From: Bryum argenteum | Lineage: Eukaryota; Streptophyta; Bryopsida; Bryales; Bryaceae | Assembly (NCBI GenBank): GCA_037043015.1 | Contig: CM073331.1 | Location: forward strand, 6,521,305 to 6,585,304 | Direction of reading: 5' to 3' | DNA: 64,000 nucleotides | Shown here: piece after piece, positions 39,740-51,519 of the stretch | Numbering within the stretch: position 1 is the stretch's first letter | Layout: every line of letters begins with the position of its first letter | Translations under genes and position numbers: made by a program | The notes under the pieces: generated by a model | Told to the model about the DNA's origin: nothing | What the model saw: the letters and a program-made list of their open reading frames with translations, nothing else | Database searches by the model: none

Positions 39740-42500
39740 TAACCTCTTCTTTGTTGCCATTGAGTTGTGATGGATGATGGTGTAATTTTTTTGTCCAGTG
39801 TGGGTTCATTGGCATTTGTGCGTTGAAGGTGAGATCACCATGCATAGCCCCATAGATAGGATCCTCGGGGAGTACCTGAAATTACAGAAGTGAAATCACA
39901 GAAGTTGTTACCTGAGATCAGTTGGGTGCAACTGAGGGCAAGATTAATGCGATTGTGGTATGGCTCATAGGTGAGCTAGAGACAAGAGGTGTGCTACAAG
40001 ACAAGAAGACGAGTTGGTTTTTGACAAAAATAAAATGTTAAAAGCTTGTGTCATTGTAGATTACATTTCTCTGGAAAATGTCTTTATATTTGAAAAGTAT
40101 CAAAATCTAAAAGAAAATGAAATGATAGAGAACATTTTTTCTATAAGATGGGAGAGGAGTGTTAGCCAAAAAATTTGACTCACAATATAGTTAGAGTAAA
40201 TAGTACAAAGAGATGATAGCATTATAGAAAAGTATATTTTGGTATAATTAAATAGGGTAAATTACAGGAAGAGTTATTTATTTTGAGATTAATAATCAAT
40301 TATAATTAATTATAATGAAATTCTGATATTAAATATTTTTATCAGCCCAAAATTTGAGTAGATAGAGTTATTTAGAATATAAATACTGTATTAGATTAAA
40401 TAGAAAATAAAAATAATGATGGTATGTAATATTAACGATCTAGATATTGTGAATGTTGGATTGGTAGTAGGTGATAATTAATGATGATATTATTGGTAAC
40501 CTTGATAATAAATTGATGGTTGTATTATGTGATTTTTTTGTAAATTTAATATCAAAGAATGTAAAGAAAATGTGAAAATGTTGGTCATATTGATTAGAAG
40601 GTTGTGAAGGAATGAACTTAGGCTCTTTAGATATTTAGAGGTTAAAATAAAATAGGGATGGATGACATGGTGGATTGGTTGTAGCAAAAGGTGAGTACAA
40701 ATGAGAGAAGGGATTGAAATTGGTAGTTGGAGCCTTATTGGAAGGAGTTTATTTGGAGATAAATTGTTGAAAATTATAGAAAAAAGTTATTCTAACTCAA
40801 TCAGTTAATTGGAATGAGTATTAGATAGAATTTATATAGGAACAAAAAAGTTGCATGTGCTAATTTGTAGGTAACATGGAGATTGTAACAAAGTATGTTT
40901 CTTAATCGATTGCTTGAATGAATCAAAACAGGACGTGTTGTATAATTGTGTGAAGGATTATTACCTATATAGTGGATAAATTTTCATTTATATGTTTTTA
41001 TTAAAATTTTCAATAGATGATCCTTTCAATCTTTTGGATTCATACACTATGCAAGGATGATTAAAGGTCCACTATTTAAATCCTCTTCTTCTCTTAAAGA
41101 TGGGGTGGGCCTTCTTCCTACTTCTAGAGGCCTTCTTTTCGGCCTTGTTTCTTAATTAATAAAGCTTATGGCCCTTTTTAAAATTTCAAGTAATTTTTTG
41201 GAATCAAAGACTTCAAATTAATCTAAAGGGATTCAAATACTTGATTTTAGAAAAAATTCAATATTTTTAATGTTTTTATTTTTACCTTTAATCAATAACA
41301 AAAAAGTAGGGGCTTTTTGCCACACTAATGGATGCCCATGTATCATTAAGAGGAGAGGAGGATACATATAAAGGAGATTGAAGGGATCAAGCTTCCCACC
41401 CTACAAAAATGAAAGGGATCAAGTAACTTCCTTTAGAGTGGCCTCGTGCTCTCTCTCCTTTGTACTTACATGACCATTTAAGTCCTGATTTAGATCAATA
41501 TATTAACAATTGAACATGTCAATCTACATCATTTCATGTGCATCATTTCCTGTACAATTGAGGCGAATTGATATTCAATGTTCAATTCATGTACAATTGA
41601 TGTGAAATGATGTACACTTTCACATGAAATGATGAAATACTTGAAACAATGTTTAATTTCTCTTAAATTTGTAATGAAATGATGTTCTATTGTACATGAA
41701 ATGTATCTATAACAATTCAATTGCTACAATTTTCAATTTCTACTTTGATAGAAATTATGATGCTATAAATAGTGGATCCACAATAATTCTCATTTCTAGA
41801 ATACTTCTAATAATGTTGTGGTGTGTAGTAATTCTCATTTCCAAATTTTGTCTTTTGTGGAAAATCACTTTTTTCTCCTAAATGAGATTTTGCCCCTTAT
41901 GGGACATTTCTAAATTTGTCACTTTCTTCTAATGTTAGTTTTATTCAAAAATTTTGAAATCATTTTCTAAGATGTGAAATAACATTAGCTTCAAGGAAAT
42001 ATAATTTTCTCTCAAATTGGACCTTTGAAAGAAAAATTATACTACTCTAAGCAATATTAGAATTTTTATATAAGCTTCCATAAATGTTTGGATTTTTTCA
42101 TTGTCAATGTAGTTTTCTTTTTCTAAGAATTATTAAAATTAAATTCTTCTCATTTGTTAAAAACCCAATTTAATGCAAATCAAACATTTTCACATAGAGT
42201 ACCAAATAGAGTATAAAAAAGTTTTTTTTTGCCATATTAAGTTTAACATTCTCTTAACTTATAGTCTTAATTTGTACTATGGCAAAATGTGGTATATACC
42301 TCTTATATAACAATTGGCAATTTTAAACATGAAATGCATTACATGATATATAGATTCTTTAGAGGACTTCTAAGAAGAGTGCCAAACTGTTAAAATGACA
42401 TCTTTTTATTACCACATGCAAGAGACTAATAGGCTAATATGAAAATGCAAACTATGATAATGGACTTTGTATTACCTACTGCTGCCATTGGTTGGACATG
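39740..42500. other. AT-rich intergenic DNA, no gene
   Basis: Over 2.7 kb there is no supported coding region. Between about 41510 and 41700 short direct and inverted pieces of ATGTACAATTGA / GTGAAATGATG recur. The composition suggests old degraded non-coding DNA. Confidence 0.5.
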
Positions 42501-42517
42501 AAAGTAATCATGCCCTC

Positions 42518-43861
42518 TTAATTTATGGCTATTGTAAAAACTGATGCATTTTGGTAGTGTTGGTCAAACTCAACGTAGATTCTGTTCTCTCCAAGTTCAT
42601 CATTATTTTCAAATGCATTGTGGCAATAGCTACTAAAAAGTGAGACAACTTCGTTCAAATCGGGCCAAAATGGATAACGTGCTTCAAGGTTGAAAGCAGT
42701 ACACAGTCTTGGCAATCAACTGTAGCACTCATACTTACACAAGAATAACTCGATAAACTCATGAACGTAATAGCAAAGTGCCAACAAGGACATGATACCA
42801 ATTAATCCAGCATTCTAAACCTAATGAATAAACTATACCAATGAGTCCAATTAGTGTGGTTTTACTTTTCCATTTACTCAAGGTTATATACTGCTACTTA
42901 AATAAATTTTTTTTTAAAAAAAACATATGTACTACTTCTATGACATGACTACCATCTTTGCAAACACTCGTGGTAAAAAACGTCACTTCAAATAGCATAC
43001 AAGAGCCTTGAATAAATAAAAAAGCAAAACCACACTACTTGGATCCATTGGTGTAGTCCCCAAGAGACTATCTATTTGATGATTAACTCAAAAGGCTTTC
43101 CTTATAACATGTACATAACTATTCGAATATGAACAACTCGAAAATCTTGGTCGCTGCTTGACAAAATATGTTAAAATAGTGCTGCGTTAGAGAACTAGCA
43201 AAACACAATAAGTTATGTGAGCTACCAAAGGCCACTACTGTAAAATAGATTAATGTTCTATTATGCACTATTTTATTATGTTTTGTTAACAACCTTAGGG
43301 ATTCAATGCTTTACTATACTTTGTTAACACCTTATATTACAATAATTGAAGCAGGACACAAGCAGGAAAGACATTTAGCGCATGTCTAGATACCTTCTGC
43401 AATGTTTTCCACCGTTTTGAAAGTCTCATGACTGCAGACCACGAAAAGTTGATAAGAAGCACTTGTTCAACTGTATTCGCAACGTACAAATATTGTATGC
43501 AGCTTGGCACCACTGCTTGCAGGACATATCACTACTAACAAAAAATGATAAAACAGTGAATCCCTAAGGCTGTTAACGAAACATAATAAAGCATTGAATG
43601 AAAATAATATACATGCTACTCGTGTACAAAATCATATATAGAGGTAAAGGCAACAAACTGGATTTACCCTAAACCTTGATCAATTTTGGTGTGAGGAAGA
43701 TAAGAACACAAACTGCTATTTTCCAGCGATAAATCTCAACGACAACTGTCTTCAGTGTAACACTCGCAATATCCCATTGTTGTTCTTTACTAGTAAGGAG
43801 TTTTTGGCACAAGGGCTTTACAACTCTACCTTCATGGACCGTCTTCAGTATTGGTGCCAAG
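42518..43861 (-). pseudogene. CAND1: CAND1 (cullin-associated NEDD8-dissociated protein 1) remnant, one exon inverted
   Basis: Three pieces match consecutive parts of the CAND1 N-terminal HEAT repeats. Piece A (minus, 43861 to about 43735) follows acceptor TATGCAG and reads LAPILKTVHEGRVV, then CQKLLTSKEQQWDIAS and LKTVVVEI. Piece B reads on the opposite (plus) strand at about 43371-43450: CLDTFCNVFHRFESLMTADH. Piece C (minus, 42680-42550) reads LEARYPFWPDLNEVV and YCHNAFENNDELGE. Order A-B-C follows CAND1, but B is flipped in place between inverted repeats. CAND1 binds cullin-RING ligases in the nucleus and cytosol. The remaining exons are not seen. The Copia element sits just upstream of piece A, so this copy is broken. 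Confidence 0.7.
43267..43595. repeat. Inverted repeat pair flanking the flipped CAND1 exon
   Basis: Arm 1 (43267-43317) contains TTATTATGTTTTGTTAAC and CCTTAGGGATTCA. Arm 2 (43541-43595) contains their complements (TGAATCCCTAAGG, GTTAACGAAACATAATAA). About 40 of 47 aligned bases agree by eye. The plus-strand CAND1 piece lies between them. Confidence 0.7.
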
Positions 43862-43904
43862 CTGCATACAAAATTAGTGTGAATTAGCAAATAGTTTAGA
43901 TGAG

Positions 43905-44095
43905 TGTTAAGAGAGTTGGATGAGCTGGATAAGCACATTCATCCGAGGATGTAGATCCTCCGAGGATTATGGCGGCTAGTGCCGCCTACCAAACTGTTCC
44001 CCTCCCTCTCTGATAAAGCTGGCTCCTCACGAAGCCATTTCCCCTTCTTGTCAACTTTCGTTTGTGCTTCTTTACACTCGCAGAATCTCGTAACA
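43905..44095 (+). repeat. 5' LTR of the Copia element, with adjoining primer site
   Basis: 191 bp, TG...CA. Immediately after it, CGTTATGAGCACG resembles the CGTTATCAGCACG sequence found after the 5' LTR in many plant Copia elements. By eye the LTRs differ at four positions, suggesting a moderately young insertion. Confidence 0.85.
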
Positions 44096-44719
44096 CGTTA
44101 TGAGCACGTTGGAGCTTTCCCATTTTTATTTTATTTTTTCTCTTTTTTCTGCACGTTCGGCAACGTAGACAGAAGCGCCGAATAAGTAGCTAGAAGTCTG
44201 AGCGACCAAAAGTTGAGCCGGAAGAGAGATTGAGCGGCTAGGAGCTGAATAGCATTTCTGGTTCATTTCTGCATTTCTGCATCTTTTCTGCTCTGCCTGC
44301 AATCCTGCACTTACTGCTTCTCGCTGATTTATATCTGGCAGTGGTTACCTTTTATGTTGTGAAGATAGGAATTAGTTTTGAGTCCTACAAAGTGGTTGAC
44401 CAGTGCACGAACGTCAATTAAGGTTTGAAAGTGATAATCTTGGACCCGAATCGCATTTCCAATTCAGTACCGACCAGTCAGCAGTAAAAGCTAGCCAACA
44501 GTAGAAACCAGCTTTTCGTCCACCAGATTTTATTTTATTTTTGTTTCAAGCTGTCGTTGTAATATCTGCCAGAAGGACTCCATAGCAACATCTCTACGCC
44601 ACAGGGCAGACATTTGCAACGAGTCTTCCCTTTCGGGATGGCATCTCTGCCTAAAGAATTGCTCAGAATTTCACTCAAGCTCAGTTGTGAGTGAAGCGAG
44701 CAACATCGAGCGGACGGTG

Positions 44720-45988
44720 ATGTCGTCGATTGCGAAGCCGATGAAGGAATCACGCACCGCACCATTGATTTTCGATCAGTTGGAGGAAGATGGCACAAAC
44801 TACACCAATTGGAACTTCAACATACGCGCGACCCTGGCTGCAGATGAGATCGACCCGACGCTGAACCTGCACCCACAAGAAGAAATACCGACATCGCACC
44901 GTTGGCAAGCAATGATGATCATGCGCAAGCACATGGCGCCAACGCCCCGCATGCAGTATATCGCCGAAGAAAACCCCGCCAGACTCTGGGCGGACCTTGA
45001 AGCGCGTTTTAAACATGAAGAAACAATTTTTCTCCCGCGCGCTCAGACCGATTGGAGTGCACAGCGAGTTCTCGACTTTCCGAACTTCTCAACATACGAC
45101 TCTGAGCTTCACCGCATCACTGCCTAGCTCAAGCTTTGCGGCATCACGATCACGGACGCCGAGCTGATCAATAAGACACTAAACTCTTTTCCTCCCGCAT
45201 GTGCTATTTTATCTCAGCAATACCGAAACATGAAATTTACACGTTACACAGAGCTTATGAAGTATCTGCAGGTTGGAGAAAAACAACAACAAATTCTCCT
45301 CCAAAATGCAGAGAAACGATCGGCTCGTGAAATTCACTCTACTGAGAAGACATCAGCTACCACCAGAACTACAACCACACCAACCTCGGCATCAAAAGCC
45401 AGCAATTCGAGACGTGAAACTCGCACTTCCGAAGCACCCACGCGACCCCCGAAAGTCGGTTATGTGAAGCCGAAAAACCATTGGAGCAAGCCTTACAACA
45501 ACACGCGCTATTCACCAGGTCAGAAATCTGGAACCTCAAGCAATCCTCCTGCACGTCAAGTCAAGGGGAACTGCCACAAATGTAGTAGACCTGGGCATTA
45601 CGCCCGGGAGTGCAGAGCATCCGAATACATTGTAAATATGTACAAGGAGCTCCAAGCACTCAAAGGTTTGAAAAGAGAGGCTCATACGTTAGATGCCCCC
45701 TCTTTATCGGACCTCGATCCAGAGAACTACATGGTGGGTTGCGGATCCACTACCGTTGAGGCCAACATTGCCTTACTCGATAGTGCATCCACCCACACCA
45801 TACTCCAAGACCAAGCATTCTTTGAGTTCAAAACTCATAATGAGCCTTGGCAAACTTGTGATCTAATCACAATCGCACAGAAACAAAGTTTCCGCTTCCG
45901 TGAGGGCCGGGCATACATAGTGTTACCCGGGGAGCCCTCCTCATCTGCGAACGAGCAATGTATGCTCCTGGCGCCCCCCGTAGCCTGA
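44720..45988 (+). pseudogene. Copia gag and protease
   Basis: The first ATG is 44720. The N-terminal part has the UBN2/gag pattern LDEDGTNYTNWNFNIRA-like (seen here as LEEDGTNYTNWNFNI) and ENPARLWADLEARF. A TAG at 45125-45127 interrupts ITA-LKLCGI, where relatives have glutamine. The frame then continues to a zinc knuckle, CHKCSRPGHYAREC, and a protease active site, LLDSASTHTI. The frame shifts near 45955, before the integrase segment. Confidence 0.85.
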
Positions 45989-47364
45989 TCAGCTACAGGG
46001 ACTTAAGGGCCAGTAATATTCACATCTCCACAGCGCATGAGAAGGGAGGAGAAGTGTTGGAATTGCGGAGCGGGCATAGCCTGTTGGCCATAGCACGAGC
46101 GGGTGCTAGCGGTCTTTATGAGCTTCCAATCCGAGGAGGAGTTCCAACTCCTTGCAACTCGAGTCCCAGCACTCCCAAGGGCAATGGATTGGCCTCCTTC
46201 CTCACGACAGTCAGAAGGGCGGATCTCTGGCACCATCGATTGGGAAATCCCGGCACAACGATGATGAGGAGGACGATACCAATCCTAAGCGGCCACGAGT
46301 TGAACACCCGAGACGCGGAGCACACCTCGGAGTGCCAAGCATGCGCCCAAGGCAAGCTTATTCGGCAGCCTGCAAAGTGGAGGTTTCCGAACGAGATGCC
46401 AACACCCCTCTTTCGCCTCCAAGGCGATTGGTGCGGCTCCATCTCCCCTGAATCAGGTCAATTCAAATACTTCTTTGTGTTAGCTGATGCGTCGGGGAGA
46501 CATACGGAAGTATCACTTCTCACCACCCGAAACATGGTATTCCCCAAAATCTTAGCCATGCTCATTAGATACAAAAACCACTACCCAGAATTCCCTATAT
46601 GTCATCTTAGAATGGACAACGCTTCAGAATTCAAATTCCATGCATTTGAGGATTTTTGTGTAGCTTCAGGGATCGAGCTTTCTTATTCTGTGCCATATGA
46701 GCATGCACAGAATGGCCTTGCAGAAGCTGTAATCAAGAAAATTCAGCTGATAGTTCGACCATTGCTATTTCACGCCAACCTCCCCTCCCAGTTTTGGGGA
46801 CATGCGGTGCTACATGCTGCAACTCTCCTAAAACTGAGACCGACTCTTCTACATACTCAAACCCCGTTAGAACTAGCATCAGGAAGAACACCTCACATAG
46901 CTCACCTTAGAACGTTTGGTTGCGAGATCTGGGTACCAGTCTCAGAACCAAAACAAAAGTCTATGGAACCTCATCGAGTCAAAGGTGTGTACTTAGGATT
47001 TGACTCGCCGAGTATTATACGATATAAACTTCCCAACCGGGACGATGTATACAAAGCTAGATTTCAGAATTGCAAGTTCGTAGAATCTCGCTTCCCCAAA
47101 ACTCAGAGCCCCAACAAACCTGCTGTTACACTAAACTTTTGTGATTCAGAAACCCTTACTCTTAATCCAGATCCTAGAACTGCACTCATAGATAGTGAAT
47201 GCCAGAAACTCCTCAATCTTCAGCAGCTAGCCGAAAAGATTCCGGACGGATTCCATTCCGGCCCCAGAATCATACGCAGTCCAGCACCAGGCTCAGGGAA
47301 TCCCGTTCCGGTAGCAATTCCAAGTAAGAAACGCAAAGTCCGAACCACTCTCCTAGCTGACTAG
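45958..47364 (+). CDS. Copia integrase
   Basis: The segment begins APGAPRSLISYRDL and includes the GAG-pre-integrase motif LWHHRLGNPG with downstream CQACAQGK. The catalytic core follows, with Asp in the GDWCG block, Asp in RMDNASEF and Glu in NGLAEAVIKKI. The QFWGHAVLHAATLL and KGVYLGFDSPS blocks follow. It is fully open for 468 codons and ends at a TAG that lies in frame with the RT segment. The DDE triad appears intact. Confidence 0.88.
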   Translation: MYAPGAPRSLISYRDLRASNIHISTAHEKGGEVLELRSGHSLLAIARAGASGLYELPIRGGVPTPCNSSPSTPKGNGLASFLTTVRRADLWHHRLGNPGTTMMRRTIPILSGHELNTRDAEHTSECQACAQGKLIRQPAKWRFPNEMPTPLFRLQGDWCGSISPESGQFKYFFVLADASGRHTEVSLLTTRNMVFPKILAMLIRYKNHYPEFPICHLRMDNASEFKFHAFEDFCVASGIELSYSVPYEHAQNGLAEAVIKKIQLIVRPLLFHANLPSQFWGHAVLHAATLLKLRPTLLHTQTPLELASGRTPHIAHLRTFGCEIWVPVSEPKQKSMEPHRVKGVYLGFDSPSIIRYKLPNRDDVYKARFQNCKFVESRFPKTQSPNKPAVTLNFCDSETLTLNPDPRTALIDSECQKLLNLQQLAEKIPDGFHSGPRIIRSPAPGSGNPVPVAIPSKKRKVRTTLLAD

Positions 47365-47409
47365 TCTTTTGAGGTCGACAATCTATCATGGAACGACCCC
47401 GAAGCTTTT

Positions 47410-49033
47410 GTGTCTACTCTATCCAAATTTGATTCTGATCCCCAAATTCTAGAACATGCAAAGAAACGAGTAGATTGGCCTCAGTGGCACGAAGCTTTAC
47501 AGGCTGAATATAACTCGTTACGCAAACGCGAAGTTTTTAGAGAATTGGTCCGGAATCTTAGCTCACCGCCTATTGGACACAAAATTGTGTCTACTAGGAA
47601 AAGGGATGAACAAGGAAAAATCCTACGCTATAAAATTTGCCTTGTAGCCCAATGATATGCTCAGAAACCCGAGATAGATTTTGAGCAAACATACTCTCCC
47701 GTGATAGATAGTACATCCTTCCGCTACTTACTTAGCTTGGCAACTCAGCATGCACTAGAAACGAGACTAATGGATGTAGTAACAACGTATCTATACGGAA
47801 ACTTAGATACCGAGTTGTACATAAAACCTCCCCCAGACTTCTTGCCTCCTTCACGCCCACCTCCAACTGGGAAATTCTCTGGATTGCGTATCCGGAAAGC
47901 CTTATACGGACTTAAGCAGGCAGGAAGAGCATGGTATCACCACCTCAAAACCTACCTTATGGCTCATGGTTTTTCAAATCACCCTGCCTTGCCTTGTGTC
48001 TTTGTGCTTAAAAAGCCACTGAATTTGTCATCCTTGCTGTATATGTTGATGACTTGAATTCAATTGGCACCCCGGAGTTATCCAGAAAAGTTGAATCAAT
48101 ATTGACAAAACAGTTTGAAATGAAACTACTAGGACGCACAACCTATGCCTTGGCCTCCAGATCAAGTATTGTGCAAATGGAAGTTTGCTACTTCACCAAC
48201 AAACGTACACCAAGAAGCTCCTCCGCACCTTCAACATGGAGACTGCCAATGCGCTCACTGCGCCCATGATCAGGAAATCCAAGAGCGAGGACAACCCCTA
48301 CCGCCCAGCCGAAGAAAATGAGGAGGAGGTTGAGAAGCGCCAATACCTCGCAGCAGTTGGAGCGCTACTCTACTTAGCCACCAACACCCGCCCCGACATC
48401 AGCTTTGCAGTTAGTGTACTGGCACGCCACAGCCAACGACCTACCACACGTCACTAGCAAGGTATCAAACATCTGATGCGGTACCTACGTGGCACCGAGG
48501 ACCTCGGCCTTCACTTCAAGCCGGGCCACAGCGAGATCATTGGATACGCCGACGCTGGTTACAAGACCGATCCCACTTCCGGTAAGTCCCAAACCGGTTG
48601 GACTTTTCTGAAAAATGAAGCCCCCATCTCATGGCGATCATCCAAGCAAACAACAACCGCTACATCAACGAATCATGTCGAACTACTTGCGTTCCATTAG
48701 GCATCAAGGGAGTCTGTGTGGTTGCGGACCATGCAATCTGCAATCGGTGACATGACCGGCCTTCCCACCGCCACGAAGCCCACGCTTATTTTGGAGGACA
48801 ACACCGCGTGCATCGAACAAGTCTCGTCCGGATTCATCAAGTCCGACAGGGTTAAGCATATTAGCCCGCAGTTGTTCGGCTACACCCAGGAACTCACGAG
48901 CACAGGCCAGATCGAAATACGGAAAGTTGCCTCAGCGGAGAACATCGCGGATCTCCTCACAAAAGCACTTCCAGCTCCGCAGCATCGCAAGCTCATACAA
49001 CTGGCAGGCATGTGTAGCTTATCCGAACTGTAA
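47410..49033 (+). pseudogene. Copia reverse transcriptase and RNase H
   Basis: RT motifs are WPQWHEALQAEYNSL, KIVSTRKRDEQGKI, CLVAQ-stop-YAQKPEIDFEQTYSPV (a TGA where glycine is usual), MDVVTTYLYGNLD, KALYGLKQAGRAWY and YVDDLNSIG. The YVDD box is intact but sits after a frameshift near 48025. RNase H follows (YADAGYKTDPTSGKSQTGW, HVELLAFH-stop-ASRES, LEDNTACIEQ, HI..Q). At least three in-frame stops and two frameshifts are visible. It ends at 49033, 69 bp before the 3' LTR. Confidence 0.85.
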
Positions 49034-49089
49034 GCTCCGAAGGCGTCATCACTCTTTTCTCCACTAGAGTTTTTAACGAGGATGACACC

Positions 49090-49101
49090 CTCGAAGAGGA
49101 G
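49090..49101 (+). promoter_or_regulatory. Copia polypurine tract
   Basis: CGAAGAGGAG directly precedes the 3' LTR start TGTTAAG. Confidence 0.55.
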
Positions 49102-49429
49102 TGTTAAGAGAATTGGATGAGCTGGATAAGCACATTCATCCGAGGATGTAGATCCTCCGAGGATTATGGCGGCTAGTGCCGCCTACCAAACTGTTCCCCT
49201 CCCTCTCTTGGCCCTCGCACATGGCAGGGGGGCTGGCGCCGGCGCAGCGCCTGGCACCCTATTTTGGGCCAGGTGCCGACCGGCCAGCCAAGCGCCGCCC
49301 CTGGCCGCCGCGAGACGTGGGCAGCCAGTAGGGCTGGCCCGATTCGCTTTTTTAAAAAAATTTGATTTTTTTTTTTAAAAAAAAACTGATTTTTTTTTTT
49401 TAACTTATTCTCATGGAGTCTTCATGTAC

Positions 49430-49622
49430 TTAGTACTTAGTACTTGGAATCATTTTGACTCCTACTTTTTGACTTTTTGATACCGAATACAAAGTAGATA
49501 TTTTAAAATTTGATTAATGAATGGGGCTACTTAGTACTTGGAATCATTTTGACTTCTACATTTTGACTTTTTGATACCAAATACAAAGTAGATATTTTAA
49601 ATTTTAATTAATGAATGGGGCC
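49430..49622. repeat. Tandem duplication (about 94-bp unit) in the Harbinger 5' region
   Basis: Two copies of a unit with TACTTAGTACTTGGAATCAT, TTTGACTTTTTGATACC and AAGTAGATATTTTAAA lie head to tail, upstream of the transposase start. Homopolymeric T/A blocks occupy 49340-49400. Confidence 0.75.
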
Positions 49623-49772
49623 CATTAGAATTAGTCTTACTAATTAATGCATGGGTTCAATTTACTTCTAGGTTTGGCATTTTGTTTTGCTTCTTCCATG
49701 AATGTGAGTCCATTTCGCGTCTATATTGTTTGTAAGGTAGTTTTTATTTTTTTATAGTTTTCGTTTTCGCAA

Positions 49773-51119
49773 ATGGCGGATCCTACAATCGCCGAGATAG
49801 TCGGCGTTTGGTTTCTTTTGACGATCTTTTTCACAGTTCCTCGACCCTTGAGGGCCAAGAAGCGTTTTAGACCGGTTCGATTTCGCCCGTTTCGTATTAC
49901 CCCTAGGCCGATTCCATTCACTGACGAGCGTTCCCTCTTACAGCGAGATTTACTTGCATTGACCTTGTTACTTCCCAGTGAGATAGAGGAGCTCCAGAGA
50001 ATGTGGTGGAAGATTCCTAGACAGAGTATACATTCTGATATCATAGAGAGGGATGTGTGGTTTACATCGCCAGAGTTTCTCGATAGACAGTACTTATCTT
50101 CTTACAGGATGACTTTTTTTGCTTTCGAGCAGCTCGTGGCTCTTATCACCCCCTTCTTACGTTTTGCACCTTTCTATGTTCGCTGTCCGTTATCCCCTCG
50201 TACCATTCTCAAGATTGTTTTGTATAGATTGGCACACGGGATTAGTCTAGAGCGTATGGTAGATTTGTACAATGTAGGCGCTTCCACCATCAGGAAGTAC
50301 ACCGTCATTGTCTGTGATATTCTCTCTGATAGAGAGAAATTGTTCGGTCTATACGTTCAGATTCCGAGTGGTGCACGCTTAGCTTCTACTATTGCTAGGT
50401 TTGCGGAGATGACAGGCATTCCTCAGATTTGTGGGGTTATTGATGGGACCCACATCCAACTAGCTGCTAAACCCCCTCTCAGACTCACACCCGCTGCCGC
50501 TGATTTCTACAACCGTAAGAGATTTTTGAGTGTGGTTGTGCAGGGCGTATGTGATGCAGATAAGCTTTTCTGGGATGTGTCTTGTACGCAGCCTGGAGGA
50601 GTACATGATGCAGGAGCGTTTAGAGCTTCTGCTCTAGGAAAGATGCTAGCTGCTGGATCTATTCTGAAGGAGCCCGTTGTTCGTATCGGAGACGTGGAGG
50701 TTGCCCCGTTTCTCTTGGGTGATTCGGCTTACCCTTTGCGCCCGTACCTGCTGAAGAACTTCAAGATGAGGACTCCGGAAGCAATAGACGAAAATAGGTT
50801 TGATTCTTCCATGAATGTGGCTAGGGTTTTGATTGAGAATTGTTTTGGTTCTCTCAAGAACCGTTGGAGGATTTTGCGTCTGTTCACTCCTATGATAGAT
50901 AGGGCAGGATCATATATTTTAGCTTGTTGTGCATTGCACAATTTTTGCCAGCTACGGGGGATGCCCGAACCAGCTGATGGATTTCCTCGTGATGTAGAGT
51001 GTAACCACATACCTTGCCATCAGCCTGTGATTGACGTTGATGCTGCTAGGGTAGCTGGTGGGCGTGTTAGAGATGCGATTTTTGCATCTTGGTTAGCTAG
51101 TCATCCACGTCAGGAGTGA
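49773..51119 (+). CDS. PIF/Harbinger DDE transposase
   Basis: 448 residues, uninterrupted. A helix-turn-helix-like stretch (ILKIVLYRLAHGIS...GASTIRKY, about 145-176) precedes the DDE_Tnp_4 catalytic domain. All three acidic residues are visible: Asp224 in GVIDGTHI, Asp317 in LLGDSAYP and Glu355 in VLIENCFGSLKNRWRIL. The final conserved ILACCALHNFC block follows. The length and the intact triad suggest a functional or very recently functional enzyme that excises and reinserts the element in the nucleus. Its partner is normally a Myb/SANT-like protein, found here convergently at 52315-51520. Confidence 0.93.
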   Translation: MADPTIAEIVGVWFLLTIFFTVPRPLRAKKRFRPVRFRPFRITPRPIPFTDERSLLQRDLLALTLLLPSEIEELQRMWWKIPRQSIHSDIIERDVWFTSPEFLDRQYLSSYRMTFFAFEQLVALITPFLRFAPFYVRCPLSPRTILKIVLYRLAHGISLERMVDLYNVGASTIRKYTVIVCDILSDREKLFGLYVQIPSGARLASTIARFAEMTGIPQICGVIDGTHIQLAAKPPLRLTPAAADFYNRKRFLSVVVQGVCDADKLFWDVSCTQPGGVHDAGAFRASALGKMLAAGSILKEPVVRIGDVEVAPFLLGDSAYPLRPYLLKNFKMRTPEAIDENRFDSSMNVARVLIENCFGSLKNRWRILRLFTPMIDRAGSYILACCALHNFCQLRGMPEPADGFPRDVECNHIPCHQPVIDVDAARVAGGRVRDAIFASWLASHPRQE

Positions 51120-51519
51120 TCTGTATTCATCTTTTATATACATATATATATATGATTGTGTGATTTCCATATTATACGTGGTATTTGTTCAAATGTCTCA
51201 GATATATTGGATATACTTATAATAATAAATAATTTAAAATTAAATTTCGGTTTTATATACAATTAAAGCTTAAGAGATTTTAATGTGTAAAATTATATGG
51301 TACCAAACACAATGCAATGTAAGTAAAATTTTATCAACAAAATATAACTATATATATATATAACCAAATAAAATAGTTTATTTGGTAAATACGAAACATA
51401 CAAAGTAAATCATATAATAAAGATAATACATATGTAATAATATATCTATATATCTATATAGATAATATAAATAACCCTATGCAAACGTGATAGTACGTAT
51501 AAAGTAATAAATAAAACAT

